34,362 bases of DNA from Nitrososphaerales archaeon (GTDB taxonomy: Archaea; Thermoproteota; Nitrososphaeria; Nitrososphaerales; CADDZS01). Shown here one piece after another: positions 14,027 to 22,632 of the stretch (position 1 is the first letter of the stretch; every line of letters starts with the position of its first letter). The DNA lies in assembly GCA_030037995.1 (NCBI GenBank), contig JASHPQ010000103.1:1-34362 (forward strand), in the 5' to 3' direction. The position numbers and the translations under genes are program-made. Below the pieces are notes generated by a model. That model did not search any database, was not told the origin of the DNA, and saw nothing but the letters and a program-made list of their open reading frames with translations.

Positions 14027-16354
14027 ATGACAGTACGAGACTTCAAATGGATAGGCAAGCCCATTCCGAGAAGGGACGCCTCCAAGAAAGCCAGCGGCGC
14101 GACAAAATATGCATCGGACATGTTTCTGCCAGGAATACGGTGGGCAGGTGTGCTTAGAAGCAGATATGCCCACGCACTAATCAAGCGAATAGACACCTCC
14201 AAGGCTGAGGCGCTTGCCGATGTTGATGCAGTTCTAACCCACAAGGACGTGCCGAGGGCGAGTGACAACAGATACGGAGTGTACATGCACGACAGGCCTG
14301 TCCTATGCGACGATAAAGTGCGCTATATCGGAGACCCGGTGGCACTGGTCGTAGCTAAAAGCGCAGAGAAGGTAAACGAAGCGCTTGCCCTAATAGACGT
14401 TGAATACGATCCTCTACCAGTCGTTTCAGATCCCGTTCAGGCTCTCAAACCTGATTCGACGCGAGTGCAGGAAAATGGGAACGTTTGCAGAAAGACGAGA
14501 ATATCATTCGGAGAAGTGGAAAAAGCTTTTCAAAAAGCGGCCGTGGTAGTTGAAAATACATATCGTACAGGCTGCCCTTTGCATGCTTATCTAGAAACCG
14601 AGGCAGGGGTAGCTTACCCGGATGAGGAAGAAAGGATAACGCTAGTAGTGGGAGGGCAGGGGCCGTATAAGGACAGGTCGGAAATATGCAAAGTCCTTGG
14701 ATTACCAGAAAAGCGCATCAGAGTGATCACGCCCCCAGTCGGAGGAGGCTTCGGCGGAAAGGACGACGTTACAGTGCAGCTTCATCTTGCTCTCGCGGTC
14801 CTCAAGACAGGGAAACCAGTGAAGCTCGTCTGGACGCGCGAGGAATCATGTATAGCAGGGGTAAAGAGACATCCCAGCATAATTAGAATGAAGACGGCGG
14901 CTAACTCTGAAGGCTCATTGATCGCAAACAAGGCCGAGATAATTTATGATACGGGAGCATACGCGGTACTCGGCCCGGCCGTTCTAGATGTGGCGATAGA
15001 AAACTGTTCGGGACCGTACAGAATTCCGAACATTGATATCGAGGCCACGCTAGTCTACACTAACAATCATGTTGCGAGCGCCTTCAGGGGATTCGGCGCA
15101 CCACAAGTCATGTTCGCAATTGAGAGTCAGATGGATATTCTAGCCGAGCGGCTTGGTTTGGACCCAATAGACTTCAGACTCAGGAATGCTCTAAGAAAAG
15201 GTGACGTCGGTCCTTTCAAGAACAAGCTCGAGGGAGGGATTGGAATCTGTGAAGCGCTGGAGAAAGCTAGAAGGCATGATCTATGGATAAATAAAACAAG
15301 GAAGGTGTCGAATGATCACCTTTGGTTAAGACAGGGCGTGGGAGTTGGGGCGGCAATCAAGGGATACACCTTGGGTGCTCTTCCCGACAAAGGTTCCGCA
15401 AAGATAGAACTCACGGAAGATGGAAAGTTTTTGGTGAAGGTCGGCACTACGGAGCTCGGTCAAGGCATGTCAACAACCTTCGCCCAAATAGCCGCGGAAG
15501 CTCTAGAATGTGACTTGAATGGCGTATCTGTCGTTTTCGCAGATACACTTCAAACGCCGGATACTAGCGTGACTTCGGCATCGAGGCAAACCTACGTAGG
15601 TGGCAATGCGATCCTGACAGCAGCTAGGAAGATGTTGGATCTGCTTCTCGAATCATCAGGGAAAGCACTTGATGAGCCTGTTGAGGATCTGAAAATCGAA
15701 TCGTCAGAAGTGATCTCCACGAAAACGGCTGGAAGGATTTCTTACACCAAAATAGCTGAGTATGTTAGACGGAGAAAACTTCCCGCCGAGGTGGTTGGAA
15801 CATTTGACGTACCTCGCGTCGACCCAATCCAAGGTTCTCTGGAAATACCCCATCTATTCTACATGTTTGCTTGCGCCTTGGCACAAGTGGAGGTAAACAC
15901 GCTGACAGGACTGGTCAAAATAGTCAAATTAGTTTGCCTTCCAGATGCAGGGAAGATAATCAACCCACAGATCTTCGAGGGACAAATAGAGGGAGCTGCT
16001 CTCCAAGGTGTTGGATTTGCAGTCATGGAGGAAGCCAAGATCGAGGAAGGACTGCTGAAGACGCCTGACTTTTCGACGTACCTTATACCAACAATCCAAG
16101 ATGCTCCTGAGATGGAAGTAGTTCCCGTAGAAATTGAAGAGGATACCGGTCCTTTCGGTGCGAAGGGGGTTGGTGAAATCGGGCTCATACCCATCGCGCC
16201 AGCTATAATAAACGCGATCTATGACGCCACAGGAACTAGGTTATACGAGATTCCGGCTACACCAGAAAAAGTATACTGGGCGCTGAAAAAAAGAAAAAAT
16301 GAAGCGAGCGAGGCAGAGGGAAGAATGAAGCAAGTTTTGGTTCGCTCACACTAA
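14027..16354 (+). CDS. XDH-type molybdenum-binding large subunit, operon 2
   Basis: Catalytic subunit (775 residues) of the second hydroxylase. Landmarks are GKPIPRRDASKKASGATKYA at the start, GGGFGGKDDV, VASAFRGFGAPQVMFAIESQ, the TTELGQGMSTTFAQIAAEAL segment, TSASRQTYVGGNA, and GPFGAKGVGEIGLIP with the catalytic glutamate. These are the standard xanthine dehydrogenase-type loops; the CO dehydrogenase AYRCSFR loop is absent. Compared with the operon 1 enzyme the loops are closer to consensus, so the two may act on different positions or different purines. ATG 14027 directly abuts the preceding stop. The basic tail after the family C-terminus is of unknown meaning. Confidence 0.93.
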   Translation: MTVRDFKWIGKPIPRRDASKKASGATKYASDMFLPGIRWAGVLRSRYAHALIKRIDTSKAEALADVDAVLTHKDVPRASDNRYGVYMHDRPVLCDDKVRYIGDPVALVVAKSAEKVNEALALIDVEYDPLPVVSDPVQALKPDSTRVQENGNVCRKTRISFGEVEKAFQKAAVVVENTYRTGCPLHAYLETEAGVAYPDEEERITLVVGGQGPYKDRSEICKVLGLPEKRIRVITPPVGGGFGGKDDVTVQLHLALAVLKTGKPVKLVWTREESCIAGVKRHPSIIRMKTAANSEGSLIANKAEIIYDTGAYAVLGPAVLDVAIENCSGPYRIPNIDIEATLVYTNNHVASAFRGFGAPQVMFAIESQMDILAERLGLDPIDFRLRNALRKGDVGPFKNKLEGGIGICEALEKARRHDLWINKTRKVSNDHLWLRQGVGVGAAIKGYTLGALPDKGSAKIELTEDGKFLVKVGTTELGQGMSTTFAQIAAEALECDLNGVSVVFADTLQTPDTSVTSASRQTYVGGNAILTAARKMLDLLLESSGKALDEPVEDLKIESSEVISTKTAGRISYTKIAEYVRRRKLPAEVVGTFDVPRVDPIQGSLEIPHLFYMFACALAQVEVNTLTGLVKIVKLVCLPDAGKIINPQIFEGQIEGAALQGVGFAVMEEAKIEEGLLKTPDFSTYLIPTIQDAPEMEVVPVEIEEDTGPFGAKGVGEIGLIPIAPAIINAIYDATGTRLYEIPATPEKVYWALKKRKNEASEAEGRMKQVLVRSH

Positions 16355-16390
16355 GTTGCTCGCGACGACAAAATTGACGAGTTTTAGATT

Positions 16391-16397
16391 AAGGAGG
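16391..16397 (+). promoter_or_regulatory. Shine-Dalgarno-like AAGGAGG before ygeW2
   Basis: A strong AAGGAGG lies 17 bases before the ATG at 16415, longer than the usual spacing, with no other in-frame ATG, GTG or TTG between. No operator or clear TATA box lies in the 60-base gap after the large subunit, so the gene is probably read from the XDH operon 2 promoter. Confidence 0.4.
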
Positions 16398-16414
16398 CTT
16401 TCGAACTAATTCGC

Positions 16415-17452
16415 ATGCAATCTTCCGAGCTACGTGGAAAGGACCTCATATCCACGCAAGAGTGGAAGAGGGAGGAAATTGACTACCTGATGCAATTTGC
16501 CAAGGATATAAAACAAGAGTACTATTCGGGGCGCGTTCCTGAGCTGTTCAAGAACAAAACCTTCTTCATGCTTTTCTACAATACCTCGACAAGGACCAGA
16601 TCAAGCTTTGAGGCCGCGGCAACGATTCTAGGGGGTCATGCACAGTTCATTGACTTCGCCACTACAAGAGGCTCCGAAGGCGAATCAGTCAAAGACATGG
16701 CAAAAATGTACGAAAGGCTCGGACATGCTCTCGGAGTCAGAGTCCTGGAATCTGCCGTGGATTACGTCTACGGCCGGGGAAATGCCCTAATAAGGGAATA
16801 CGCAAAGTATGCGGATATACCCGTCATAAACATGGCTGATGATGTCTATCACCCCACCCAAGCGATAACTGATATTTTCACTCTCCGAGAAAAATTTGAT
16901 GGAAAGTTAGCGAAGAAAAAATATGTCATCGCGTGGACCTACAGCGATCATATTAGAAGCTGGGGAAGCGTACAAGATGAGATGCTGATAGCCACCAAGT
17001 ACGGAATGAATACACTGCTAGTCTATCCGGAGGGATTCGACCTTGACGAGAATCTGATCCAAGAAGCCAGGAATAATGCTGGACAATTCGGTGGCAAGCT
17101 GGAGATAAGTCATAACTTGGAGGAATCTGTGACTGGAGCTGATGTGGTCTTCCCCCGAAGCTGGGCGAGTCATGAATGTGTCTTGACTGGAGTAAACCGG
17201 TTTACAAAAGAGAGGGAGGTAGATCTTCACAACGAATACAGAGATTGGCGTCTGACAACAAAGTTGACCGACTCCATGGACAAAGAAGGCGTCGTTACGC
17301 ATGTGCTCCCAGTCTTTAGGGGGCAGGAGGCTGATGACGAAGTGATGGACGGTCCGAGAAGCATTATTTACGATCAAGCGGAGAATCTCTTATACGTGAG
17401 AGCAGCGGTTTTGGCGTTGCTTCCAGGCAGTCTTACTGCGAACCTCAGGTAG
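16415..17452 (+). CDS. YgeW-like carbamoyltransferase 2
   Basis: Second member of the carbamoyltransferase superfamily (345 residues). It keeps the carbamoyl-phosphate motif STRTR (residues 58-62, TSTRTRSSFEAAATILGGHA) and ADDVYHPTQAITDIFTLRE. In the amino-acid loop it has THVLPVFRGQEADDEVMDG (from residue 295), so the cysteine of the ornithine transferase HCLP motif is valine. It differs from carbamoyltransferase 1 in both loops, which suggests a different ureido substrate or position rather than redundancy. It follows the XDH 2 genes by 60 bases and precedes an aminohydrolase. Arginine biosynthesis is unlikely from context. Confidence 0.83.
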   Translation: MQSSELRGKDLISTQEWKREEIDYLMQFAKDIKQEYYSGRVPELFKNKTFFMLFYNTSTRTRSSFEAAATILGGHAQFIDFATTRGSEGESVKDMAKMYERLGHALGVRVLESAVDYVYGRGNALIREYAKYADIPVINMADDVYHPTQAITDIFTLREKFDGKLAKKKYVIAWTYSDHIRSWGSVQDEMLIATKYGMNTLLVYPEGFDLDENLIQEARNNAGQFGGKLEISHNLEESVTGADVVFPRSWASHECVLTGVNRFTKEREVDLHNEYRDWRLTTKLTDSMDKEGVVTHVLPVFRGQEADDEVMDGPRSIIYDQAENLLYVRAAVLALLPGSLTANLR

Positions 17453-17541
17453 AGAAAGAAGCCAAATTTTCTTCTACTTTCTTGATCCCTGACGATGCTG
17501 CTAGAGGCGAAAGAGTAAAGACAGGAGATCGACAAGCGTAG

Positions 17542-18948
17542 ATGGATATTCTTGTTCAAGATCCAACCATTCTGACAATGCGGTTAGGATCGAATGAAGT
17601 GATCCGAACAAGCATTGCAGTCAATGATTCAAAAATCGTTGGAATCGGAGACCAAAATGATCTGAAGAAGAAATTTGGATCACCGGATAAGACGCTTGAC
17701 GCGAAAGGCAGGATCGTTGTCCCAAATTTCATAAACGCTCACACGCATACCTACCAGACTCTGCTCAAAACTTTGGGCGATGGCCTTGTAATACTCGATT
17801 GGTTGAAAGCTCTAATCCATCCTTTGGCCGGGGGGCTCACAACTGAGCAAGCGAAAGTGGGAGCCATGTTGAGCTGTGTCGAAGCTCTCAGGTCCGGCTC
17901 TTCATTCTTAATAGATAATCTCTACCTGAATACTAGCGAAGAAGCAGTAGATGCTGTCGCGGACGTGTTTCTAAGATCAGGAATCAGGGGCGTTGTCGCT
18001 CGAGGATTCACGAGAAGGACAAGAAGGCATGAGTTATGGGGAACTACGCCCAAATACTTTCCTTACACGACCGAACAAGACGTTGAGATTACAGAGCGCT
18101 TGATAAGAAAATGGTCAAAAACTGGCAAGGGTCGAGTTTCTGTTTGTCCATGCCCAGTTGCTATCAATAGCTGTGGTCCTGAGCCATTTACAGAAGCAAA
18201 GAAACTTTCAGACAAATATGGAGTGTACTTGCATTCACATATTGCCGAGTCAAAAAGGGAGGTCGAAACTACAATTGAGGACTATGGAAAGAGGGAAGTT
18301 GAATTCTTGAACGATCTCGGTGTTTTGGGCCCCCGGACGGTAATCGCGCACGGAATTTGGCTAAGCGAAGAGGAAATAGAGATGTGCGCCAAGTCAAGTA
18401 CTTGCATTGTATACAACCCCATCAGCAACATGTATCTTGCTTCCGGAGTTCTGCCCCTTGAGAAGCTCCTCTCCAAGGGAGTGCCGGTAGCTCTGGGTTC
18501 CGATGGCGGCACGGTTGGCAACAGTCATGAAATGTTCTCGGTCATGAAAGCTGCTTCGCTTCTTCAAAAAGTCTCGACTCTCGATCCCACCCAGGGTCGT
18601 TGTCTCACTTCACTTGAGCTTGCGACTGCGAGAGGTGCAAGGGCTCTCGGGCTTCAGGACTCTCTTGGCTCGATAGAAGTTGGTAAAAAAGCTGATTTCA
18701 GCATTCTTGACCTCAATTCTCTTTACACAACGCCGTATCACGATTTGGCGACGGCGATAGTTTACTACGGTAGTCCCCAAAATGTTGAGACTGTCCTAGT
18801 TGATGGGCAGATTATTGTAGAAAACAAGAGGCTCTTGACCATAGACGAAGAAAAAGTCATTAAAGAAGGAGCAAGAGTCTCAGAAAAACTAGTTAGTGAT
18901 CTCGGCTTGAAGAACCTTACACTTTCAAAGACCTTGCGACCACAGTAG
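17542..18948 (+). CDS. Amidohydrolase, TRZ/ATZ-type ring aminohydrolase
   Basis: A 468-residue metal-dependent aminohydrolase of the cytosine/guanine deaminase-SAH deaminase group, expected to hydrolyse an amino group or ring bond of a purine-derived heterocycle. The metal histidines are His67 and His69 in [12 protein letters not shown], then HSHIAES and [13 protein letters not shown], with the catalytic aspartate in [16 protein letters not shown]. The C-terminal composite-domain lobe ([27 protein letters not shown]) is complete. It starts at ATG 17542 with CAGGAGAT about 20 bases upstream, 89 bases after carbamoyltransferase 2, and is probably last in that operon. It is less SsnA-like than the gene at 19.0-20.4 kb; guanine or 8-oxoguanine deaminase is conceivable. 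Confidence 0.85.
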   Translation: MDILVQDPTILTMRLGSNEVIRTSIAVNDSKIVGIGDQNDLKKKFGSPDKTLDAKGRIVVPNFINAHTHTYQTLLKTLGDGLVILDWLKALIHPLAGGLTTEQAKVGAMLSCVEALRSGSSFLIDNLYLNTSEEAVDAVADVFLRSGIRGVVARGFTRRTRRHELWGTTPKYFPYTTEQDVEITERLIRKWSKTGKGRVSVCPCPVAINSCGPEPFTEAKKLSDKYGVYLHSHIAESKREVETTIEDYGKREVEFLNDLGVLGPRTVIAHGIWLSEEEIEMCAKSSTCIVYNPISNMYLASGVLPLEKLLSKGVPVALGSDGGTVGNSHEMFSVMKAASLLQKVSTLDPTQGRCLTSLELATARGARALGLQDSLGSIEVGKKADFSILDLNSLYTTPYHDLATAIVYYGSPQNVETVLVDGQIIVENKRLLTIDEEKVIKEGARVSEKLVSDLGLKNLTLSKTLRPQ

Positions 18949-19033
18949 AGAGTGATCGACTTCTTCGGGCCCCTCAATACGATGGCCGTTGATCATGATA
19001 ATTGGATTGTTTCTCATTTCTTCTTATGTTCTT

Positions 19034-20416
19034 TCAGACAAGCGAGGGTTTTCCCAATCGCAGGGGCTCAATAGTCGCTGGCGGAGATGACCCAAACCTT
19101 CGCCATAGTCCGTCCATCGATTTCAGAATCTGTTGCTCCGCCTTCTCGATGTCGAGCTTCATCATTTTTCTCCCTCTCATTATTATTTCTCCGTCGATGA
19201 TGACGTCCCTTACGTCTGGCCCCTTCAGTCCATTTACTACGTAACCATAAATCGAGCCTGTGTACGGGGTAGCCAGGAAAGCTGGCCGTATGACTATGAT
19301 GTCCGCTTGCTTGCCCACCGCAATGGATCCGATTGAGCTAAGGCCGTATGCCTTTGCAGCATTGACAGTGCACATCTCTACAACTTCTTGCGGGGACGGC
19401 CGATTGGGATCCCTCCTTGCAACTCTGTGCAGGAGGAAAGCAGCACGCATATTCTCAAACATGTCAAAGATGTATCCATCATTTCCCAGGCTTACATTGA
19501 TCCCGCGTTCGATCATTTCCATAAGAGATGTCATTCCCACTGCATTTAGCATATTGCTCATCGGATTATGAGCAACATTTGCTGAAGTTTTGCTGATCAG
19601 TTCAAGTTCTCGCTCGTTAAGGTGAACGCAGTGTGCGAGCACCGCTCTAGAAGAGAGCAAACCTATTTCATGCAATCTTTCTACGGTTCGCTTTCCGTAC
19701 CTTTCCATATTATGATAGGTATCATTCTGTCCTTCCGAAACATGTATTGTAAGGGGCAAATTGTATTTTGCACTTGCCTCAACTCCCTGCATAATGAGTT
19801 CATCTGAAACTGTAAAAGATGCATGCAGGCTTATCATCGCCAGCGCTCTTCCTTTATCTTTCTTGTTCTTGAAACGGATATTTTCCTGTAACCCTCTTCT
19901 CCCCTCCGCAGCGTTCCTCCTTTCAGTTGCCTCAAATGAGATCATTCCCCTCATACCAACCTCGTTCAATGCCCTTGAGATGTGGTCAAGAGAACCTGCG
20001 ATCTCGTTTGGAGCCGAATAGGTATCCGCGTAACAAGTCGTCCCATTCATGACGGATTCTATACTCGAAGCTAAAGTAGTCGCATACGCGTCTTCATTCG
20101 TTAGTTTCTCATCAAGCGGCCACCAAGTTCTTTGAAGAATCTGTAAAAAGTCTGAGGGTGGCTTTACGTTCAGTGCAGAACCTCTTAGAGCTATACCATA
20201 CAAGTGCGTGTGAGCACATATCAGCCCGGGCATTACTATGCACTGGCTGGCATCTAGTACTTCGTCTGCAGCGAAACCTCTGGACACAGAATCTGCGGAG
20301 CCAACCTTGACGATTTTGCCATCTTCAATGGCCACCGCTCCGTTATGAATAATCCTTCTCTTTTCGTCCATCGTTAAGACGACCGCGTTTTGGACCAGTA
20401 GTTTCTTAGATGCCAA
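19034..20416 (-). CDS. ssnA: SsnA-like aminohydrolase
   Basis: A 460-residue amidohydrolase whose sequence follows the E. coli SsnA pattern closely: VMPGLICAHTHLYGIALRG (His69, His71), SDFLQILQRTWWPLDEKLT (about residues 88-106), the segment SAPNEIAGSLDHISRALNEV, SFEATERRN and LQENIRFKNK. Further metal-site segments are SLHASFTVSD, TIHVSEGQND, LAHCVHLNE and LGNDGYIFDMFENM. SsnA belongs to the gut bacterial purine/uric acid gene set, where it is assigned a hydrolytic step on an opened purine; the exact reaction here is inferred. It starts at TTG 20416 with an AAAGGAGG motif 11 bases upstream, and lies 31 bases behind the LLM gene in one operon. It converges on the aminohydrolase ending at 18948. 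Confidence 0.83.
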   Translation of the reverse strand: MASKKLLVQNAVVLTMDEKRRIIHNGAVAIEDGKIVKVGSADSVSRGFAADEVLDASQCIVMPGLICAHTHLYGIALRGSALNVKPPSDFLQILQRTWWPLDEKLTNEDAYATTLASSIESVMNGTTCYADTYSAPNEIAGSLDHISRALNEVGMRGMISFEATERRNAAEGRRGLQENIRFKNKKDKGRALAMISLHASFTVSDELIMQGVEASAKYNLPLTIHVSEGQNDTYHNMERYGKRTVERLHEIGLLSSRAVLAHCVHLNERELELISKTSANVAHNPMSNMLNAVGMTSLMEMIERGINVSLGNDGYIFDMFENMRAAFLLHRVARRDPNRPSPQEVVEMCTVNAAKAYGLSSIGSIAVGKQADIIVIRPAFLATPYTGSIYGYVVNGLKGPDVRDVIIDGEIIMRGRKMMKLDIEKAEQQILKSMDGLWRRFGSSPPATIEPLRLGKPSLV

Positions 20417-20447
20417 AGAATTCTACTCCTCCTTTCTCAAGATCGCG

Positions 20448-21461
20448 TTATGCTAGCGACTTGACCATATACTCAACATTGGCGCTCAACGGGAGAAGCA
20501 AAGGAGATTTACATCCAGTTGCCACATACTCGGCAATCTTTTTTCGGCAATCTTCTGGGCTACCAGATGCGGTAAGCATTCGAACAACATCATCAGGAAC
20601 TAGTCCCGCGGCCCTTTCGATTCCTCCGGGCTTCGCAGGCCAGCCACCCATCCTTTCCTGAACCGCCCTAATAAGTTCGTCCTTAACTCCGCTTGCCTTC
20701 ATTATGTGAGGTTGCTGTCCAAGGGTCATGGTAACGTGATTTTTGGCGAGCCTTACGGCCTTGTCTGGATCCTCGTCTACTGAGCATGCGATAAGCTGGG
20801 CCGTGTCTATTTCATCCATCCGTCTACCTGCCTTTTCCGCACCGCGTTTAATACTCGAAAGAGCATCTTCGTTGTATTTTGGAGACACCAAGTAATTCAG
20901 GAGTACTCCATCGGCAATTTCACCCGCAAGCTCCAGCATCTTGAAGCCTGTTCCGCCTACGAAAATCGGAATTGCTCTTGGCCTCTCTCCAGTTCCATGA
21001 AGCATGTCGAGCTTCACTCCATCCATCTTCACGAATTCTCCTTCAAAGTTAACCTCTTCCGCCCTAAGGAGCGATCTGATTATCTGCACGTACTCCCTCA
21101 TGCATTGAAGCGGTTTTGTCCTCTTTATTCCGACCTTTCGCGCCAAAGGATCCCACCACGCCCCTAGCCCGAGCAAGACTCTGCCATTGGATAATTCATC
21201 CAGTGTTGCAAACGTCTGCGCAATTAGGGCTGCATTTCTAGTCCACGTGTTTATGACACCAGTGCCCACCTTTATCCTGTTCGTGTCCGTGGCGATAGCT
21301 GTTGCAGGTACGACCGCATCCCTTGCCAACCTGGACTCTGCAACCCAAACCGATTCAAATCCATATTGCTCTGCTATCCGGGAATAACTTACCATATCTC
21401 TAACATGCATATCTTGGAGGTAGAGGCCTAATCTCCGAATCTTCTTTCCATTTTCCGCCAA
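20448..21461 (-). CDS. LLM-family flavin/F420-dependent oxidoreductase
   Basis: Luciferase-like monooxygenase-fold protein (337 residues from the start chosen) resembling archaeal Mer and F420-dependent reductases: KIRRLGLYLQDM, AEQYGFESVWVAES, GTGVINTWTRNAALIAQTFATL, GRVLLGLGAWWDPLARKVG and PIFVGGTGFKMLELAGEIADG. I choose TTG 21461 rather than the first in-frame ATG (21491). The TATA-like TTAAATTC (21493-21500, minus strand) predicts a transcript start near 21470, downstream of that ATG, and the domain begins soon after. It is co-transcribed with ssnA under one palindrome, so it likely acts in the purine route, perhaps as an F420H2-dependent ring reductase. That role is an inference. Confidence 0.82.
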   Translation of the reverse strand: MAENGKKIRRLGLYLQDMHVRDMVSYSRIAEQYGFESVWVAESRLARDAVVPATAIATDTNRIKVGTGVINTWTRNAALIAQTFATLDELSNGRVLLGLGAWWDPLARKVGIKRTKPLQCMREYVQIIRSLLRAEEVNFEGEFVKMDGVKLDMLHGTGERPRAIPIFVGGTGFKMLELAGEIADGVLLNYLVSPKYNEDALSSIKRGAEKAGRRMDEIDTAQLIACSVDEDPDKAVRLAKNHVTMTLGQQPHIMKASGVKDELIRAVQERMGGWPAKPGGIERAAGLVPDDVVRMLTASGSPEDCRKKIAEYVATGCKSPLLLPLSANVEYMVKSLA

Positions 21462-21492
21462 TTCGGTCGCGGTGTAACACGATCCCATCACT

Positions 21493-21531
21493 GAATTTAA
21501 GAGAGAGATACGATTCTCAGAACTGAGAACA
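21493..21531 (-). promoter_or_regulatory. Palindromic operator plus TATA box of LLM-ssnA operon
   Basis: On the minus strand the element reads TGTTCTCA-N4-TGAGAATC (21531 down to 21512), with the half near the gene perfect. The TATA-like TTAAATTC starts 12 bases further on (21500-21493), exactly the offset seen at adeC and arcC. This placement predicts a transcript start near 21470 and supports the shorter protein start at 21461. Confidence 0.7.
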
Positions 21532-21584
21532 ATTGTAATTCAGACAGTGGAGTAAAACGTTCCCAAGATTTTAGACAGGTGGCT

Positions 21585-21621
21585 TATTCTCAAAATTGGG
21601 AATCGTGTAGTCCAATTAAAC
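21585..21621 (+). promoter_or_regulatory. Palindromic operator plus TATA box of carbamate kinase
   Basis: TATTCTCA (21585-21592), spacer AAAT, TGGGAATC (21597-21604): each half matches the consensus at 7 of 8 positions. The TATA-like TTAAAC starts at 21616, 12 bases after the palindrome. With the copy at 21512 it forms a divergent control region serving both strands. Confidence 0.68.
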
Positions 21622-21665
21622 AGCTATTTCTGTGCAATGGATCAACAAGGTAAGATGATCTTCTT

Positions 21666-22604
21666 TTGAAAATTCTTGTTGCGCTAGGTGGAAACGCAAT
21701 CCTTCAACACAAAGATACTGGTACCGCGGAAGAACAGTTTACAAATGTTAGGACAACGTGCAAACAACTTGTTCAACTTATGCTTCAAGAACATCATATC
21801 GCGGTCACGCATGGAAACGGACCGCAGGTCGGGGACATTCTATTGAAGAATGAAATAGCAAAAAACACGCTTCCTCCAATGCCTCTTGATATTTGCGGTG
21901 CCGAGAGTCAAGGAATGATTGGCTACATGATGCAGCAATCGCTAGATAATGAGCTCAAGTCTGTCGGAATGGACAAAGGCATCGTTACATTGCTAACCCA
22001 GACTCTGGTTGACGCAGCTGACCCTGCCTTCGAAAATCCATCCAAGCCGATTGGTCCCTTTTATTCTGCAATGGAAGCTTCAAAGCTGCGACAAGAGAAA
22101 GGATGGACAATTATCAACGATAGTGGCAGGGGGTATCGACGAGTTGTTCCTTCCCCGAATCCTATGGAGATAATCGAGGGAAAAATAATCAGGAGTCTAT
22201 TTGACGCAGGCTTCGTGGTAATATCGACTGGAGGAGGAGGAATTCCGGTAGTTCGTAGGAATGACGGAAGAATTCTAAAAGGTGTCGAAGCAGTGATAGA
22301 CAAAGATCTTGGGGCTGCATTACTTGCAAGCAACCTTGGCGTTGAAGTTTTGCTGATCCTAACTGACGTTGACAAAGTCTCCCTGAACTTTGGAAAGCCG
22401 AATCAAGAGGCACTGGATAAATTAACAAATGCGGAATGCAAGAGGTATATTTCGGAAGGCCAGTTTCCTCCGGGGAGCATGGGCCCCAAAATTGAGGCAG
22501 CCCGTCGGTTTGTGGAGGCTGGGGGGAAGAAGGCGATAATCACTTCCCTTAATCATGCGCTGGATGCACTGGGAGAAAGAAATGGAACTACAATAACCAG
22601 ATAG
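21666..22604 (+). CDS. arcC: Carbamate kinase
   Basis: Transfers the phosphoryl group of carbamoyl phosphate to ADP, giving ATP, carbon dioxide and ammonia: the energy-yielding end of ureide fermentation. The 312 residues match the family length. Visible motifs are KILVALGGNAILQHKD at the N-terminus, AVTHGNGPQVGDILLKNE, the RRVVPSPNP-M-EIIE segment, VISTGGGGIPVVR, GVEAVIDKDLGAALLA, LLILTDVDKV and FPPGSMGPKIEAARRF. It starts at TTG 21666; the only nearby ATG (21655) is followed by an early stop. No arginine deiminase gene is present and two carbamoyltransferases share its operator, so carbamoyl phosphate probably comes from ureido compounds. Confidence 0.95.
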   Translation: MKILVALGGNAILQHKDTGTAEEQFTNVRTTCKQLVQLMLQEHHIAVTHGNGPQVGDILLKNEIAKNTLPPMPLDICGAESQGMIGYMMQQSLDNELKSVGMDKGIVTLLTQTLVDAADPAFENPSKPIGPFYSAMEASKLRQEKGWTIINDSGRGYRRVVPSPNPMEIIEGKIIRSLFDAGFVVISTGGGGIPVVRRNDGRILKGVEAVIDKDLGAALLASNLGVEVLLILTDVDKVSLNFGKPNQEALDKLTNAECKRYISEGQFPPGSMGPKIEAARRFVEAGGKKAIITSLNHALDALGERNGTTITR

Positions 22605-22632
22605 AGCAAGTCTTGAAAAGTAAATAGCAAGA

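Noticed and set aside
5306-16354. The two molybdenum hydroxylases as aerobic CO dehydrogenases
   Set aside because: Neither large subunit has the AYRCSFR active-site loop; they read GSTRGFG and SAFRGFG, which fits the xanthine dehydrogenase side of the family.
9165-22604. Carbamoyltransferases plus carbamate kinase as an arginine deiminase pathway
   Set aside because: No arginine deiminase is present, the ornithine-binding HCLP motif is altered in both enzymes, and the shared operator ties them to purine genes.
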